Positions 34,589 to 43,561 of a DNA stretch of 64,000 nucleotides are shown here, piece by piece. Under the pieces are notes generated by a model. It was not told where the DNA came from. It worked only from the letters and a program-made list of their open reading frames with translations, and made no database searches. How positions within the stretch are numbered: position 1 is the stretch's first letter; each line of letters begins with the position of its first letter. Made by a program: the position numbers and the translations under genes. The DNA comes from an uncultured Lachnospiraceae bacterium (GTDB taxonomy: Bacteria > Bacillota > Clostridia > Lachnospirales > Lachnospiraceae). Location of the stretch: assembly GCA_910577015.1 (NCBI GenBank), contig CAJTKU010000005.1, positions 62,001 through 126,000 of the forward strand, in the 5' to 3' direction.

Positions 34589-35521
34589 TTAAACAGGTAT
34601 TTTTACCGATAGCAAAAGGCTTTTCAAGATGGCTGCCGCATCTTCCCGGCGGATTCTTGCTTCGGGCGACAGAACAAGTCTGTGCAAAAGCACCTGCATG
34701 GCAACGTCTTTTATGTCATCGGGTTTCACAAAATCCCTGCCCTGCAAGAAGGCCCTGCTCTGGGAAGCACGCATAAGCGCCAGCATTGCCCTGGGACTTG
34801 CACCCAGCGCAAAGCGCTCTTCTTTTCTGGTCAGTTCAATGATATCTTCTATGTAGCCAAGGATGGATTCTTTTACGGTAATATGGGAAACCTTCTCTTT
34901 TATGGCAAGAATTTCTTTTGAGCTGCATACGGTTTCTGCCTTGTCCGGCGTATTGCCGTTAAGGAAAGCGGCAGCCAGCCGGATTTCCTGCTCCTTCGAG
35001 GGATAACCGATGGAAAGCCGCATCATAAACCGGTCCATCTGCGCCTCAAGCAGGGGATAAGTTCCCAGAAATTCTATCGGGTTCTGGGTGGCAATTACCA
35101 TAAAAGGCTCAGGAAGCGCATGGACAATGCCGTCCACGGTCACCTGTCCTTCCGCCATCGCTTCCAGAAGACTTGCCTGCGTTTTCGGGGATGTCCGGTT
35201 GATTTCATCCGCAAGCAGTATCTGGTTCATCACCACGCCCGCGCGGTATTCAAATTCCCCTGTTTTCATGTTGTATATGGAAACGCCGGACACATCGCCG
35301 GGCAGGGTATCCGGCGTAAACTGAATCCTGCCGAAGCTGCAGTCCATGCTTTTGGCGAGAACGGCCGCCAGAGTGGTTTTACCGACGCCCGGCACGTCCT
35401 CCAAAAGGACATGCCCGCCTGCAAGCAGGCAGACCAGCAAATCCTCCACAACATCCTCTTTTCCAATAAAAACCCGGTTGATGGCGTCCCTCAGCTTTAC
35501 CGCTGTTTCAAATTCATTCAT
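34589..35521 (-). CDS. MoxR-family AAA+ ATPase
   Basis: A 310-residue AAA_3 ATPase: Walker A EDVPGVGKTT, Walker B ILLADEINRTSPKTQ, sensor QNPIEFLGTYPLLEAQ with the arginine region QMDRF. MoxR proteins act as chaperones with DUF58 and transglutaminase membrane proteins, and the three genes are usually neighbours. Here those partners are at 45,206-48,660 on the other strand, so the operon seems to have been broken. Start at 35521. Confidence 0.9.
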   Translation of the reverse strand: MNEFETAVKLRDAINRVFIGKEDVVEDLLVCLLAGGHVLLEDVPGVGKTTLAAVLAKSMDCSFGRIQFTPDTLPGDVSGVSIYNMKTGEFEYRAGVVMNQILLADEINRTSPKTQASLLEAMAEGQVTVDGIVHALPEPFMVIATQNPIEFLGTYPLLEAQMDRFMMRLSIGYPSKEQEIRLAAAFLNGNTPDKAETVCSSKEILAIKEKVSHITVKESILGYIEDIIELTRKEERFALGASPRAMLALMRASQSRAFLQGRDFVKPDDIKDVAMQVLLHRLVLSPEARIRREDAAAILKSLLLSVKIPV

Positions 35522-35590
35522 CCTGATACCCGTACCTTTCTGATAATGTATAAAATAGTATACCACATACAAGCTATTTAAAAAATAATT

Positions 35591-37441
35591 TTATTTATCA
35601 ATCACGGCTTTAATTCTTCGGACACCGGCAGAAGAAGATTGTTCTTTTACAATCCGGAATCTTCCTAAACATTCCGTATTTTCTACATGGGGACCGCCGC
35701 ATACTTCCCTGCTCCAAATTTTTCCTTCGGCATCCCGGATTGTATATACCTTTACGATATCCGGATACCTGTCCCAAAAGTTTCCGCTGACACCGTTTTC
35801 TTTTGCCTCGGTTTTCGGCAGTTGTGAAAAAGAAACAGCCGCTTTGGAAGCAATAGCATCATTTACAAACTTTTCCACCTCCGATAATTGCAATGGCGTA
35901 AGTTTTTCGTCATGGTTAAAATCAAACCGCAATCTCTCCGCAGTGATATTACTTCCTTTTTGCATAACATGTTCGCCAAGAACCTTCCGCAAACCTGCAA
36001 GCAGCAGATGTGCTGCCGTATGGAGCGCCGTGGTCTTGGCCGATTGGTCAGCCAGACCGCCTTTGAATTTTCCGGCAGACGCCGTCCGGCTCATTTCGGC
36101 GTGCCTCTTTGCAGCATCCGTAAATGACTCTTTTTCCTCAATACGGTATCCGTTCTCAGCAAGAAACTCTTCTGTCAGCTCAAGCGGAAAACCGTATGTT
36201 TCATAAAAATAAAATGCCTCTGCTCCCGTAACTCTTCCTTTGCTTTTAAGATGCTTGCCGATTTCTGTTTCTCCCTGCTGTAAGGTTTTGCGGAATAAAT
36301 TTTCTTCCTTGTTTATGACATCCAAAACTTTTTTCTTATTTGCAATTAAATCGTTATATGCCGTTGCTTCGTCAATAAAAACCTCGGCCAGTTCCCCCGC
36401 AAAGATTCCCTGTATCCCGATTTTTCGACCTGCACGAATTGCCCTTCTTAACAGTCTGCGGGTTACATATCCGACGTCATTATTGGCAGGCTCCGCACCG
36501 TCGCTAATCAAAAATGCAGCAGCCCGCACGTGGTCTAATATAATTCTAAACGACTTTAAATCGTCGGTGTATTTTTTGCCGCTTAACTCAACTAATTTCT
36601 GTTTTGCATTCAGGAAAAATGCAGTGTTGTAGATGTCTCTGCTGCCGTTTAACGCCGTTGCAACCCGTTCAAGTCCGCCGCCGTAATCTATATTGGGGTT
36701 TTTCATTTTTACAAACCCGTCTTTTTCTTTTTTGTAACACATAAACACATTGTTGCCGATTTCCAAAAACCGCTCGCTGTCTGAAGCAGGATGGTCCAGG
36801 GAATCCCCATCCGGTTCAAAATCGTAAAACATTTCGCTATCCGGTCCTCCCGGTTCCCCGACAGGCATATCCAAAGGACTTCCCGCCCGGCTCCACCAGT
36901 TTTCTTTTTCACCGTATAAAAATATCCTGCCTCCTCTGGAAGTCCCATATTTGTACGGTTCTTCTTCTACAACAGGCTCAATACCGACAGCCTTGAACTT
37001 CTCCGACCAGAGCCGGATTGTCTCCGTATCCCTTTCAATATGCAGTTCTTCACTTCCTTTAAACGCACTGATATACAGCCTGTGGGGGTCAATTCCCAGT
37101 TCATTTATCTGCCAATCCCATATGGCGTCAATCTGCTTCTTCTTATAATTATCTTCATTTGCGCCAAATTCCCAGCGGCCTGTCATTTCAAAAAAAGTCA
37201 GGTGCGACATGTCTCCCACTTCATCAATATCCACTGTCCGTAAACATTTCTGGATATCCGTTATCTCATTCCCTATTGGGTGTTTTTCACCCAGCAAATA
37301 GGGAACCATCGGCTGCATTCCGCTTCCCGTAAACAGTGTTGAAGGGTCATTTTCCGGCAATAGGCTTGCGGAAGGAACCTGGCTGGCGCCTATTTTTTTC
37401 ATGTATCCGATATAGGATTCTCGTAATTGGTTTGGTGTCAT
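35591..37441 (-). CDS. alaS: Alanyl-tRNA synthetase, short form lacking the C-terminal domain
   Basis: A 616-residue AlaRS (usual length about 870). The aminoacylation core (TFFEMTGRWEFG, GRIFLYGEKENWWSR, NPNIDYGGGLERV) and the editing domain with its zinc ligands HTAAH and CGGPH are present. The protein ends right after the editing domain, so the DHHA1/C-Ala part is missing. It has its own T-box leader. Likely a second AlaRS or an editing-competent variant; which, cannot be told. Confidence 0.88.
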   Translation of the reverse strand: MTPNQLRESYIGYMKKIGASQVPSASLLPENDPSTLFTGSGMQPMVPYLLGEKHPIGNEITDIQKCLRTVDIDEVGDMSHLTFFEMTGRWEFGANEDNYKKKQIDAIWDWQINELGIDPHRLYISAFKGSEELHIERDTETIRLWSEKFKAVGIEPVVEEEPYKYGTSRGGRIFLYGEKENWWSRAGSPLDMPVGEPGGPDSEMFYDFEPDGDSLDHPASDSERFLEIGNNVFMCYKKEKDGFVKMKNPNIDYGGGLERVATALNGSRDIYNTAFFLNAKQKLVELSGKKYTDDLKSFRIILDHVRAAAFLISDGAEPANNDVGYVTRRLLRRAIRAGRKIGIQGIFAGELAEVFIDEATAYNDLIANKKKVLDVINKEENLFRKTLQQGETEIGKHLKSKGRVTGAEAFYFYETYGFPLELTEEFLAENGYRIEEKESFTDAAKRHAEMSRTASAGKFKGGLADQSAKTTALHTAAHLLLAGLRKVLGEHVMQKGSNITAERLRFDFNHDEKLTPLQLSEVEKFVNDAIASKAAVSFSQLPKTEAKENGVSGNFWDRYPDIVKVYTIRDAEGKIWSREVCGGPHVENTECLGRFRIVKEQSSSAGVRRIKAVIDK

Positions 37442-37477
37442 TTTTTCTCTGTTCTCCTTTCAGACTTTTTTCAAAAC

Positions 37478-37759
37478 AAAAAGCCCTAAGTTGAATGTTT
37501 TCAACTTAGGGCGAACTTACCTGTCCGTGTTACCACCTAATTTCAGATTACTCTGCACTCTGTCAATACGGGATTACTCCGATATTGCTTCCTGTGTTAA
37601 CGGGGGAACTCCGTTGAAGCCTACTAAGACATATCTGTTCGGTTCACGGCTCAGAGGCTGCTTCCATACCAGCTCAATGAAGATTCGCACCAACCATCTT
37701 CTCTCTGTAATATCCCTGATATTTACTATTCCTCGTCAAAGCCTTTTTGTTTTGAATTA
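37478..37759 (-). ncRNA. T-box riboswitch leader for alanine
   Basis: The transcript has a Stem I region with the GGTTGGTGCGAA distal loop and GAGCC, the T-box core AGGTGGTAACACGG (37525-37538), and a terminator hairpin (37483-37494 with 37501-37512) followed by TTTTTGTTTT. After GGAA in the specifier-loop region comes GCA (37659-37661), an alanine codon. Uncharged tRNA-Ala would favour the antiterminator and expression of the synthetase. Confidence 0.92.
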
Positions 37760-37765
37760 GCTAAG

Positions 37766-37794
37766 AGTATAGCACTGTGAATGTGGAAAGTCAA
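37766..37794 (-). promoter_or_regulatory. Sigma-A promoter of the T-box/alaS unit
   Basis: TTGACT (37789-37794) and TATACT (37766-37771) are separated by exactly 17 bases on the minus strand, placing the transcript start at about 37759, the 5' end of the T-box. Confidence 0.85.
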
Positions 37795-37799
37795 GCAAT

Positions 37800-38192
37800 G
37801 GTTTTATTAAAGATTTAATTTAAAATTTGCGGGAACAGGCAGAAAGTGGGTTGAAAAAATAAGTCCATATGGCAAAAGCTGACTTAAAAAATCGACTAAT
37901 TTCTGTATTTTCAGTTAAAAAAGTCAACTGATGTTTTAGTGGCATTTTCAATGCAGCATAAAATGACTGTAAAATTTCAACCGACTTTCTCCATTTTAAG
38001 TTGAAAGAAATTTCAGATAGTATTTTTTACTATCATGTATGGCAGCAGTTTTTGATGGCATGATGGCAGTTTTTACTATTATAAACACAATCACATTTTA
38101 CTATCATAGTGGCATCATTTTACGACATGTAGATATCGCGGATAACGTGTATAATGCAATAAAACGCTGATACAGGAAAGGAATTTTATTTT
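37800..38192. other. A/T-rich region with short repeats, no gene
   Basis: About 390 bp without a credible gene. TTTTACTATCAT occurs at 38025-38036 and 38096-38107, with TTTTACTATTAT at 38071-38082, and GATAGTA/TACTATC forms a small palindrome at 38017-38035. A GTATAAT -10-like box at about 38149 precedes a short plus-strand reading MKKEELFIPIREKYD (from 38193), which is cut off where the relaxase remnant begins. It is probably the 5' stub of a disrupted gene. Confidence 0.4.
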
Positions 38193-38252
38193 ATGAAAAA
38201 AGAAGAATTATTTATACCAATCAGAGAAAAGTATGATAAATTAAAAAACGCT

Positions 38253-38393
38253 TTAAAGGGAATTGTCTTTGGAGCGTCCCACGTCAATGTCTGGATTGCT
38301 TTTATAGGCTTCTTTCTTCCGCTCGTTGTGGCGTTCGCAAGCCGCAACGCCGCCTGCCTTGCGTTTCTGGAAACGCAGGATTGCATAGGGCAT
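38253..38393 (-). pseudogene. MobV/Pre relaxase, N-terminal fragment
   Basis: From ATG at 38393 the reading gives MPYAILRFQKRKAGGVAA then ERHNERKKEAYKSNPDID, the very conserved start of plasmid recombination enzyme/MobV relaxases. The similarity ends at about 38260 and a stop follows, so only 46 residues remain. It marks the broken edge of a mobilizable element, next to its helicase gene. Confidence 0.8.
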
Positions 38394-38395
38394 AG

Positions 38396-39115
38396 TCAAT
38401 CTTCCTTTATTCGGCGGGTAATCTCCCAAAAGGTGACGATGGTGACGATGTTTTTGGGATACCCCCTGCCGCCCGTCACATACAGCTTTGCGGCATTGGA
38501 AGCACGGCTTTCCTGTTCCAGTACAAAGGTAGCGTCCGCACTCCCCGTCAATCCCGTCGTGCCAGACACTTTGTTGAACACGTCGCTGTCATTCTGCTTT
38601 CGGATGTGGTGTACGACGATAACCGCAAGAGAGTGCCTGTCGGCAAAGTCTTTGATGAGGGAGATGTCCCCGTAGTCGCTTGCGTAGGCGTTGTCTTTGG
38701 ATGCGGTACGGACTTTCTGCAAGGTGTCAATCACAATGAGCCTGCTGTCGGGATATTCTTTCAGATAATCCTCCAACTGCACGATAAGACCGTCTGACAG
38801 CTTATCGCTTGCCACCGCAAAGTGGAGCCGCCCGCTCGCTTCGTCCGTCAAGCGGAACAGCCTGTCCTGTATGCGGCAGAACGTGTCCTCAAGGCAGAGG
38901 TAAAGCACATCGCCCTCCTGTGTCGGCATATCCCATAAGGGGATTCCCTGCGACACGCAAAGGCAGAGCTTTAACATGAGCCAGCTCTTGCCGATTTTCT
39001 GTGAGCCGCAGAACAGGGTTAAGCCAGTGGGTATCAGACCGTCCACCACAAAGGACGGCTTCTCAAGCGGCTCATAAAGGAGCGTGTCGGCGTTGACCGT
39101 CTGAAGCTTCTGCAT
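38396..39115 (-). CDS. RepA-like AAA_25 helicase/ATPase of a mobilizable element
   Basis: A 239-residue RecA-fold ATPase: TLFCGSQKIGKSWLMLKL (Walker A), GDVLYLCLEDTF, LIVIDTLQKVR (Walker B) and VIVVHHIRK. Such proteins sit beside MobV relaxases in Clostridia mobilizable elements and support replication of the excised form. It ends 3 bases before the relaxase start. Confidence 0.8.
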   Translation of the reverse strand: MQKLQTVNADTLLYEPLEKPSFVVDGLIPTGLTLFCGSQKIGKSWLMLKLCLCVSQGIPLWDMPTQEGDVLYLCLEDTFCRIQDRLFRLTDEASGRLHFAVASDKLSDGLIVQLEDYLKEYPDSRLIVIDTLQKVRTASKDNAYASDYGDISLIKDFADRHSLAVIVVHHIRKQNDSDVFNKVSGTTGLTGSADATFVLEQESRASNAAKLYVTGGRGYPKNIVTIVTFWEITRRIKED

Positions 39116-39142
39116 GGGATTCCTCCTTTCGGGCGGTAACAG

Positions 39143-39617
39143 TCAAGGTTGGAGATACTTCCTCATTTCTGCCTTAACTTTCTCCCTTGCAACCGATACA
39201 GATTTCTGGACAGCGGAAGCGGTGCAATGCTCCATTTCCCCGATTTGGTAAAAGTTAAAATCATACTCGTAATAGAGCAGGAAACGCCGCCTTTGTATCT
39301 CTGGCAGTCGGGCAACCGCTTTGTAAAACAGTTCATTCCGTTCTTTCTCAATCATGCTTTCGTCAAGCGTTTTTGGCACTCTCAAAGCACGTCTGTAAAG
39401 CGTTTCGTCCCACACCTCGTTAAACTCCCTGTGCCGCTGGTTCCATTGCTGAAGGTTCCTGTTCCTGCGCTCCATCTGCCGAAATTCAATGAATAATTGT
39501 TCAGATACTTCCAGTTCGTGGTGTTCCCCCCTGCCCGTCCTTAAAGCTGATAAAATACCTTTTGCCGCTTTCCGTGGATTCCTCCCGAAGCGTGTATGTC
39601 TTTGCCCCGTATGCCAT
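39143..39617 (-). pseudogene. Element sigma-70-like factor, frameshifted in a G6 tract
   Basis: The start MAYGAKTYTLREESTESGK (ATG 39617) belongs to the conjugative-element sigma factor family. The frame breaks at six G (39526-39531); five G would join it to GEHHELEVSEQLFIEF and the rest of the protein, which ends in a sigma region 4-like HTH (LLYYEYDFNFYQIGEME). Either a natural frameshift or a homopolymer sequencing error. Confidence 0.75.
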
Positions 39618-39683
39618 TTCCTTTCCTCACGAAAAAAATTGAGCGGGAGGATTGCCCTCCCACCCAATAGCCCGTGGAAATGG

Positions 39684-40127
39684 TTAAATTTCCCCGAAAG
39701 GATAAAAAATAGGCTTTAATTTTTTGCGGAGCCGTTCCAAGCATTTGTAAACCGCCTTTCCGGTAAGCCCTGTCACCGCCGCAATCTCCCTTGTGGAATA
39801 CCCCTGCATTTTCAGCAGGAGAATGAGCAGGGTATGCTTGTCCACTGTAAGAAGTGCCTGATACAGTTTCTCGTCCTCAATCTCGTCCAGCAAGTCCGCA
39901 ACGGTATTCGGCTCTGCCTGCTGTTCAGCGTCCGCCACTCCTTCAAGGTATTCACCGAAGTCGCTCGTCCATCGGTAATACCGCCTGTTGGAATTAAAAT
40001 CTGCCCTGTCCTCCATGCGGATTTGCTCAATGACCGCTTCATCAACGCCATGCTCACGCAGCACTTTTTCCTCGGCTTCTTTCCAGATATGCCATTTCCT
40101 GTCCTCACGTCCGTGGTTATATGCCAT
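39684..40127 (-). CDS. Sigma-70 region 4-like factor of a mobile element
   Basis: A 147-residue protein with MAYNHGREDRKWHIWKEAEE and a C-terminal HTH (GYSTREIAAVTGLTGKAVYK). This is the second small sigma-like regulator typical of Clostridia integrative elements. Intact. It follows GGAGG. Confidence 0.8.
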   Translation of the reverse strand: MAYNHGREDRKWHIWKEAEEKVLREHGVDEAVIEQIRMEDRADFNSNRRYYRWTSDFGEYLEGVADAEQQAEPNTVADLLDEIEDEKLYQALLTVDKHTLLILLLKMQGYSTREIAAVTGLTGKAVYKCLERLRKKLKPIFYPFGEI

Positions 40128-40577
40128 TCCTTATTTCCTCCAATCCGAATTGAGCAGGCTTCTGCCTGCGATGCTTCTTGACCGTTAGGTCAAGAAGATT
40201 GCTATTTAACTAATCCAGATTGGAAAGGCGGCGAACGACAGCCAACAGCGGAAACAGCCCTGCGGCACATTCCGATAAAAAACGACAAAAGAAAAACCGC
40301 AAAGGCCCTGTGACCTTCACGGTTATAGGAGATACATATTCTGTTAAGCGGAGATATTCCCCGATATGCTTTGTATGTATAAATTCTGCGTTGCATGAGC
40401 AGATAGATTACTGCCCGAAAAAAAACATAAAATCCCTCCAAACTTCAAAAAACGAAGTCGGAGGGTAGTAGAGGCATGGAAAAAACCCCACCTGAACATC
40501 GTTTTTTTTATTTGGCGGGTATCCTACCTAATGATAATAAAAAGCGCAGAGCCAACGAATTGTGATATATCACAAAT
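40128..40577. other. Intergenic region with attenuator-like structures
   Basis: About 450 bp. Only a doubtful 79-codon minus frame (40202-40441) is present. A hairpin (40434-40465) is followed on the minus strand by TTTTATGTTTTTTTT and looks like a terminator, so this may be the leader of the sigma factor operon or a remnant leader of a lost resistance gene. Confidence 0.4.
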
Positions 40578-40592
40578 TCATCGGCTCTGCGT
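40544..40592 (-). terminator. Terminator after the KTR-protein gene
   Basis: CGCAGAGCC (40545-40553) pairs with 40583-40591, with a further inner pairing TTGTGAT/ATCACAA. On the minus strand TTTTTATTATC follows. It would end transcription of the TetR-MATE-DUF4180-KTR run. Confidence 0.8.
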
Positions 40593-40772
40593 CTTAGCGG
40601 CTGGCTCTGTAATAATTACTATCTGTAAATCTCTGACATTTATTAAATTCTCATGTTTACACTTTGGACAAAATAGAGGAAAGTTTTGTAGTATTGTATC
40701 CTTTCGCATCTTGTCCCGTGTCTTACCACCGCAAATAGGACATCTTATCCATTCGGCTGTGCTTGAATCCAT
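40578..40772 (-). CDS. Cysteine-rich KTR domain protein
   Basis: A 64-residue protein with CPICGGKTRDKMRKDT and FCPKCKHE, the KTR family commonly found beside resistance genes on Clostridia mobile elements. Two CxxC pairs suggest a zinc ribbon. Function unknown. Confidence 0.88.
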   Translation of the reverse strand: MDSSTAEWIRCPICGGKTRDKMRKDTILQNFPLFCPKCKHENLINVRDLQIVIITEPAAKTQSR

Positions 40773-40789
40773 GTGTTACCTCCTGCAAA

Positions 40790-41188
40790 TCAGCGTTCAT
40801 AACTGTCTCTTTTTTTGTTCTTAGCACATCCAGAAAGTTTGTCAACAGCAAGAGAAGCGGTAGGCTGAAAGTAAATATCCTTTCCTTTATTGCTCTCATA
40901 CATAAAATCCCTTAACGGCTTACTGGTATATTTTGAAAAATCGCCGTATATGGCAAATCTCACACCATAGTTGATGAATTTCTGTAATATTTCTCCTGCC
41001 AGACAAGTACTCAAGACAAAAAAATCGTTTACAATAGCTCCCTTGTTTACAGCAATATTTGTGCAGCCCGTTTCGTATTTTACTGTCATAATCAAGTCTA
41101 ATGCCGACTGGACATCTGTAATCAGCAGTTCATCACTGCTCACAACTGCAACCTCTGTATTATTTTTCTTTATAACTTCTGTTTTCAT
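40790..41188 (-). CDS. DUF4180 protein
   Basis: A 132-residue protein matching DUF4180: DVQSALDLIMTVKYETGC, NKGAIVNDFFVLSTCLAGE and KFINYGVRFAIYGDFS. Alpha/beta fold with STAS-like pattern. It is adjacent to the MATE pump gene. Function unknown. Confidence 0.85.
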   Translation of the reverse strand: MKTEVIKKNNTEVAVVSSDELLITDVQSALDLIMTVKYETGCTNIAVNKGAIVNDFFVLSTCLAGEILQKFINYGVRFAIYGDFSKYTSKPLRDFMYESNKGKDIYFQPTASLAVDKLSGCAKNKKRDSYER

Positions 41189-41200
41189 TTTCTACCTCCA

Positions 41201-42568
41201 TCAATTTTGAATCATTTTAACAACGGCTTTTGACTGCCACTTATTCCCCTTGTATCTCAGAACCACAATAGCGCTTGCCACGCACCACCCCAGACAAGAA
41301 GCGATAGCAATCGAGAGAAGTCCTAATTTTCCTATCAGCAATACAGTGACAAACAATTTCACGAGTATAGATGCCAGTGAATGAATCCCTGCAATCAGTG
41401 TATCCCCAACACCAGAAAGCACACCGCCCAATCCGTATATCAAAGCATTTATCGGATAGAACCATAGGCAGACATGGAAATAGCTATAACCGCTTAATAT
41501 CATTTCCTCGTTATCGCCGATAATTAACCCCAATATTCCTTTTCCCCCAAACAGCAGAATCATGGAAAGCAGAGCTGTGATAGCGATTGAAAGCATTATG
41601 CCAAACCGTGTGCCTTGCTTCATACGGTCTTTTTCATTTGCTCCGATATTTTGCCCCGCAAAAATGCTCAAAGCATTTCCGAGTGCCTGAACAGGCAGCA
41701 AAATAAATGCTTCAATTCGGCTTGCCGCTGTCATTCCACCGATGCTTGCATTTCCTAATCCATTGATAAAGCCCTGCACAATCAGCATACCGAGAAAAAC
41801 TGCCAGTTGCTGTATAATAATTGGCGTACAGATTTTTAAGGAAATCCCTAATAATTTCTTGTCAAAAACAAATTCACTAAACTTTGAAACTGCCATCGGG
41901 AATTTTTTTCGGAGCTGAACCAACAAATATACGCCAGCGATTGCCTGTGCAATAATTGTAGATGCCGCAATTCCAATGACGCCCCCGCCATTTATAACAA
42001 AGACGATATTAAGCACTAAGTTGATAATGGATGATACAACCAAAGCATATAACGGCATTTTTGTTTCGCCAAAACTTCTCATAACTGCACCCAGCATATT
42101 ATACAGCATTGAAAACGGAATCCCTAAAAATACCATTCTTAAATATGCCGACGCAGGCTCTAAAAGCTCGGCAGGAGTCTGGGTAATCTGTAACAACGGC
42201 TTTGCTAAAATTGCCCCGCCAAACGCCATCATTAAACCTAAAACCAATAAAAAAATAGACATTGTGGAAATTAAGCTTTTAATCTGTTCAAACTGCTTTG
42301 CACCAAAGAATTGGGCAAGAAGTATCGTGATACCAATAGCCAAACCCAAAATAACGGAAACAAACAGTAAATAAATCGGAACAGATACACCGATTGCGGA
42401 CAACGCATCTTCATTCACCAAACGCCCCGCAACAACCGCATCAATAACATTATAAAGCTGTTGCAATAAAGTCCCTAAAAAAATGGGAATAGAAAACAAC
42501 ACTAACTGTTTCTTTATACTTCCCGAAGTCAATACCATAGGCTGACCTCTGTTTTCTTTCTTTTGCAT
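41201..42568 (-). CDS. MATE family efflux transporter
   Basis: A 455-residue membrane protein with about 12 transmembrane segments. It shows the MATE opening LVLFSIPIFLGTLLQQLYN, then VDAVVAGR-like IDAVVAGRLV, and a repeated pattern in the second half (KICTPIIIQQLAVFLGMLI). It would export drugs or toxic compounds using a cation gradient. Controlled with the TetR gene just upstream, 14 bases away. Confidence 0.92.
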   Translation of the reverse strand: MQKKENRGQPMVLTSGSIKKQLVLFSIPIFLGTLLQQLYNVIDAVVAGRLVNEDALSAIGVSVPIYLLFVSVILGLAIGITILLAQFFGAKQFEQIKSLISTMSIFLLVLGLMMAFGGAILAKPLLQITQTPAELLEPASAYLRMVFLGIPFSMLYNMLGAVMRSFGETKMPLYALVVSSIINLVLNIVFVINGGGVIGIAASTIIAQAIAGVYLLVQLRKKFPMAVSKFSEFVFDKKLLGISLKICTPIIIQQLAVFLGMLIVQGFINGLGNASIGGMTAASRIEAFILLPVQALGNALSIFAGQNIGANEKDRMKQGTRFGIMLSIAITALLSMILLFGGKGILGLIIGDNEEMILSGYSYFHVCLWFYPINALIYGLGGVLSGVGDTLIAGIHSLASILVKLFVTVLLIGKLGLLSIAIASCLGWCVASAIVVLRYKGNKWQSKAVVKMIQN

Positions 42569-42582
42569 TTTTCTACCTCCTG

Positions 42583-43161
42583 CTATTCATACAAACTGTC
42601 AATCAAATGGTCAACCATAAAGTCAAAAGTTTCCATGTGATTGTATGGAAGAATATCCCTATTTTTGATATTCATAATTAAAGAGTAAATAACTGACATC
42701 GCCAAATCCGCATTAACCTTGAATTTCAAATGCGGCTGGCTCAAAAAAAGCTGTTGGCTCATATGATTGGATTCCTCAATTTTTTCTGCCTGTTCTTCTG
42801 ATAACTTGTTCATCAAAATTGTAAAATCCGTACTGTCCGAATCGTACAAAAAATTGTTTTTATCATATTCCCGATAAATGAGCTTTAAGGCTTCAGCAAC
42901 ACCATACTTATCTTTGTGTTTATTGATTACCTCCGATGCCACATTGCAGATTTGTTCTTGCACAGAACACAACACTTCACAAAAAAGAGCTTCTTTCGAT
43001 TCAAAAAAAATATAAAACGCCCCTTTTGAGATTCCTACCTGTTTACAAAGGTCATCAACACTTGTTTTCTTATAACCATACTGTGTCCAACTCTGCTTAC
43101 AGGCTTCCTGCAAACTTCTTATGATGTTTTCTTTTTCTCTTTCTGTAAAACTTCTTGCCAT
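42583..43161 (-). CDS. TetR/AcrR-family transcriptional regulator
   Basis: A 192-residue repressor: the N-terminal HTH has TSVDDLCKQVGISKGAFYIF, and the rest is a helical ligand domain. First gene of the run TetR-MATE-DUF4180-KTR, so likely controls the pump. Confidence 0.92.
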   Translation of the reverse strand: MARSFTEREKENIIRSLQEACKQSWTQYGYKKTSVDDLCKQVGISKGAFYIFFESKEALFCEVLCSVQEQICNVASEVINKHKDKYGVAEALKLIYREYDKNNFLYDSDSTDFTILMNKLSEEQAEKIEESNHMSQQLFLSQPHLKFKVNADLAMSVIYSLIMNIKNRDILPYNHMETFDFMVDHLIDSLYE

Positions 43162-43175
43162 ATGGTTTTCTCCTT

Positions 43176-43207
43176 TCTATGACTTAAAATACCATTCCGG
43201 TCATAGA
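43176..43207. promoter_or_regulatory. Candidate TetR operator (inverted repeat)
   Basis: TCTATGAC (43176-43183) and GTCATAGA (43200-43207) are perfect inverted half-sites, 16 bases apart, in the promoter region directly upstream of the TetR gene. Confidence 0.55.
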
Positions 43208-43289
43208 AATAATACACCCTATACCAGTAAACGTCAAGAAATATTTTCAAAATACGCTATCATATGACTAAATCAAAAAACAGCAGAGC

Positions 43290-43561
43290 TTTTACCCTCT
43301 GCCTGTTTCATGCCCTCTATGAGCCTTTCAAAGCGTTCCTGCACCTGCCCTGCTAATTTCGGCAAGGTATGTATTCAGCCTGCCGCTTGTGAGAAAATTG
43401 GTGTATGTAACCCTGCGGTACTGCTTCAGATAGTCCAGATGCCGCTGTCCCCATGTGCCTATCGGCTGTTCTTCTTCGGCGGGTACAGTTAAGCACGGTA
43501 TTAAGTAATCTCCTTGCCTTTCGTATTTGCCGCCCAGTTCCTCAAAAATCGTCTTTGCCAT
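43290..43561 (-). pseudogene. TnpV-like transposon protein, frameshifted remnant
   Basis: The reading MAKTIFEELGGKYERQGDYL, IGTWGQRHLDYLKQYRR and TYTNFLTSGRLNTYLAEI matches TnpV of Tn4451-type transposons. The frame then stops, and the expected QERFERLIEGMKQAE continues in another frame until about 43290. A decayed marker of a Tn4451-like element. Confidence 0.8.

Noticed and set aside
38193..38675. A 160-codon plus-strand open frame
   Set aside because: Only the first 20 or so codons look like a real gene start. The rest is antisense to the relaxase fragment and the helicase gene.
40202..40441. A 79-codon minus-strand open frame
   Set aside because: Weak start, low-complexity content and overlap with attenuator-like structure. 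Not enough support for a gene.
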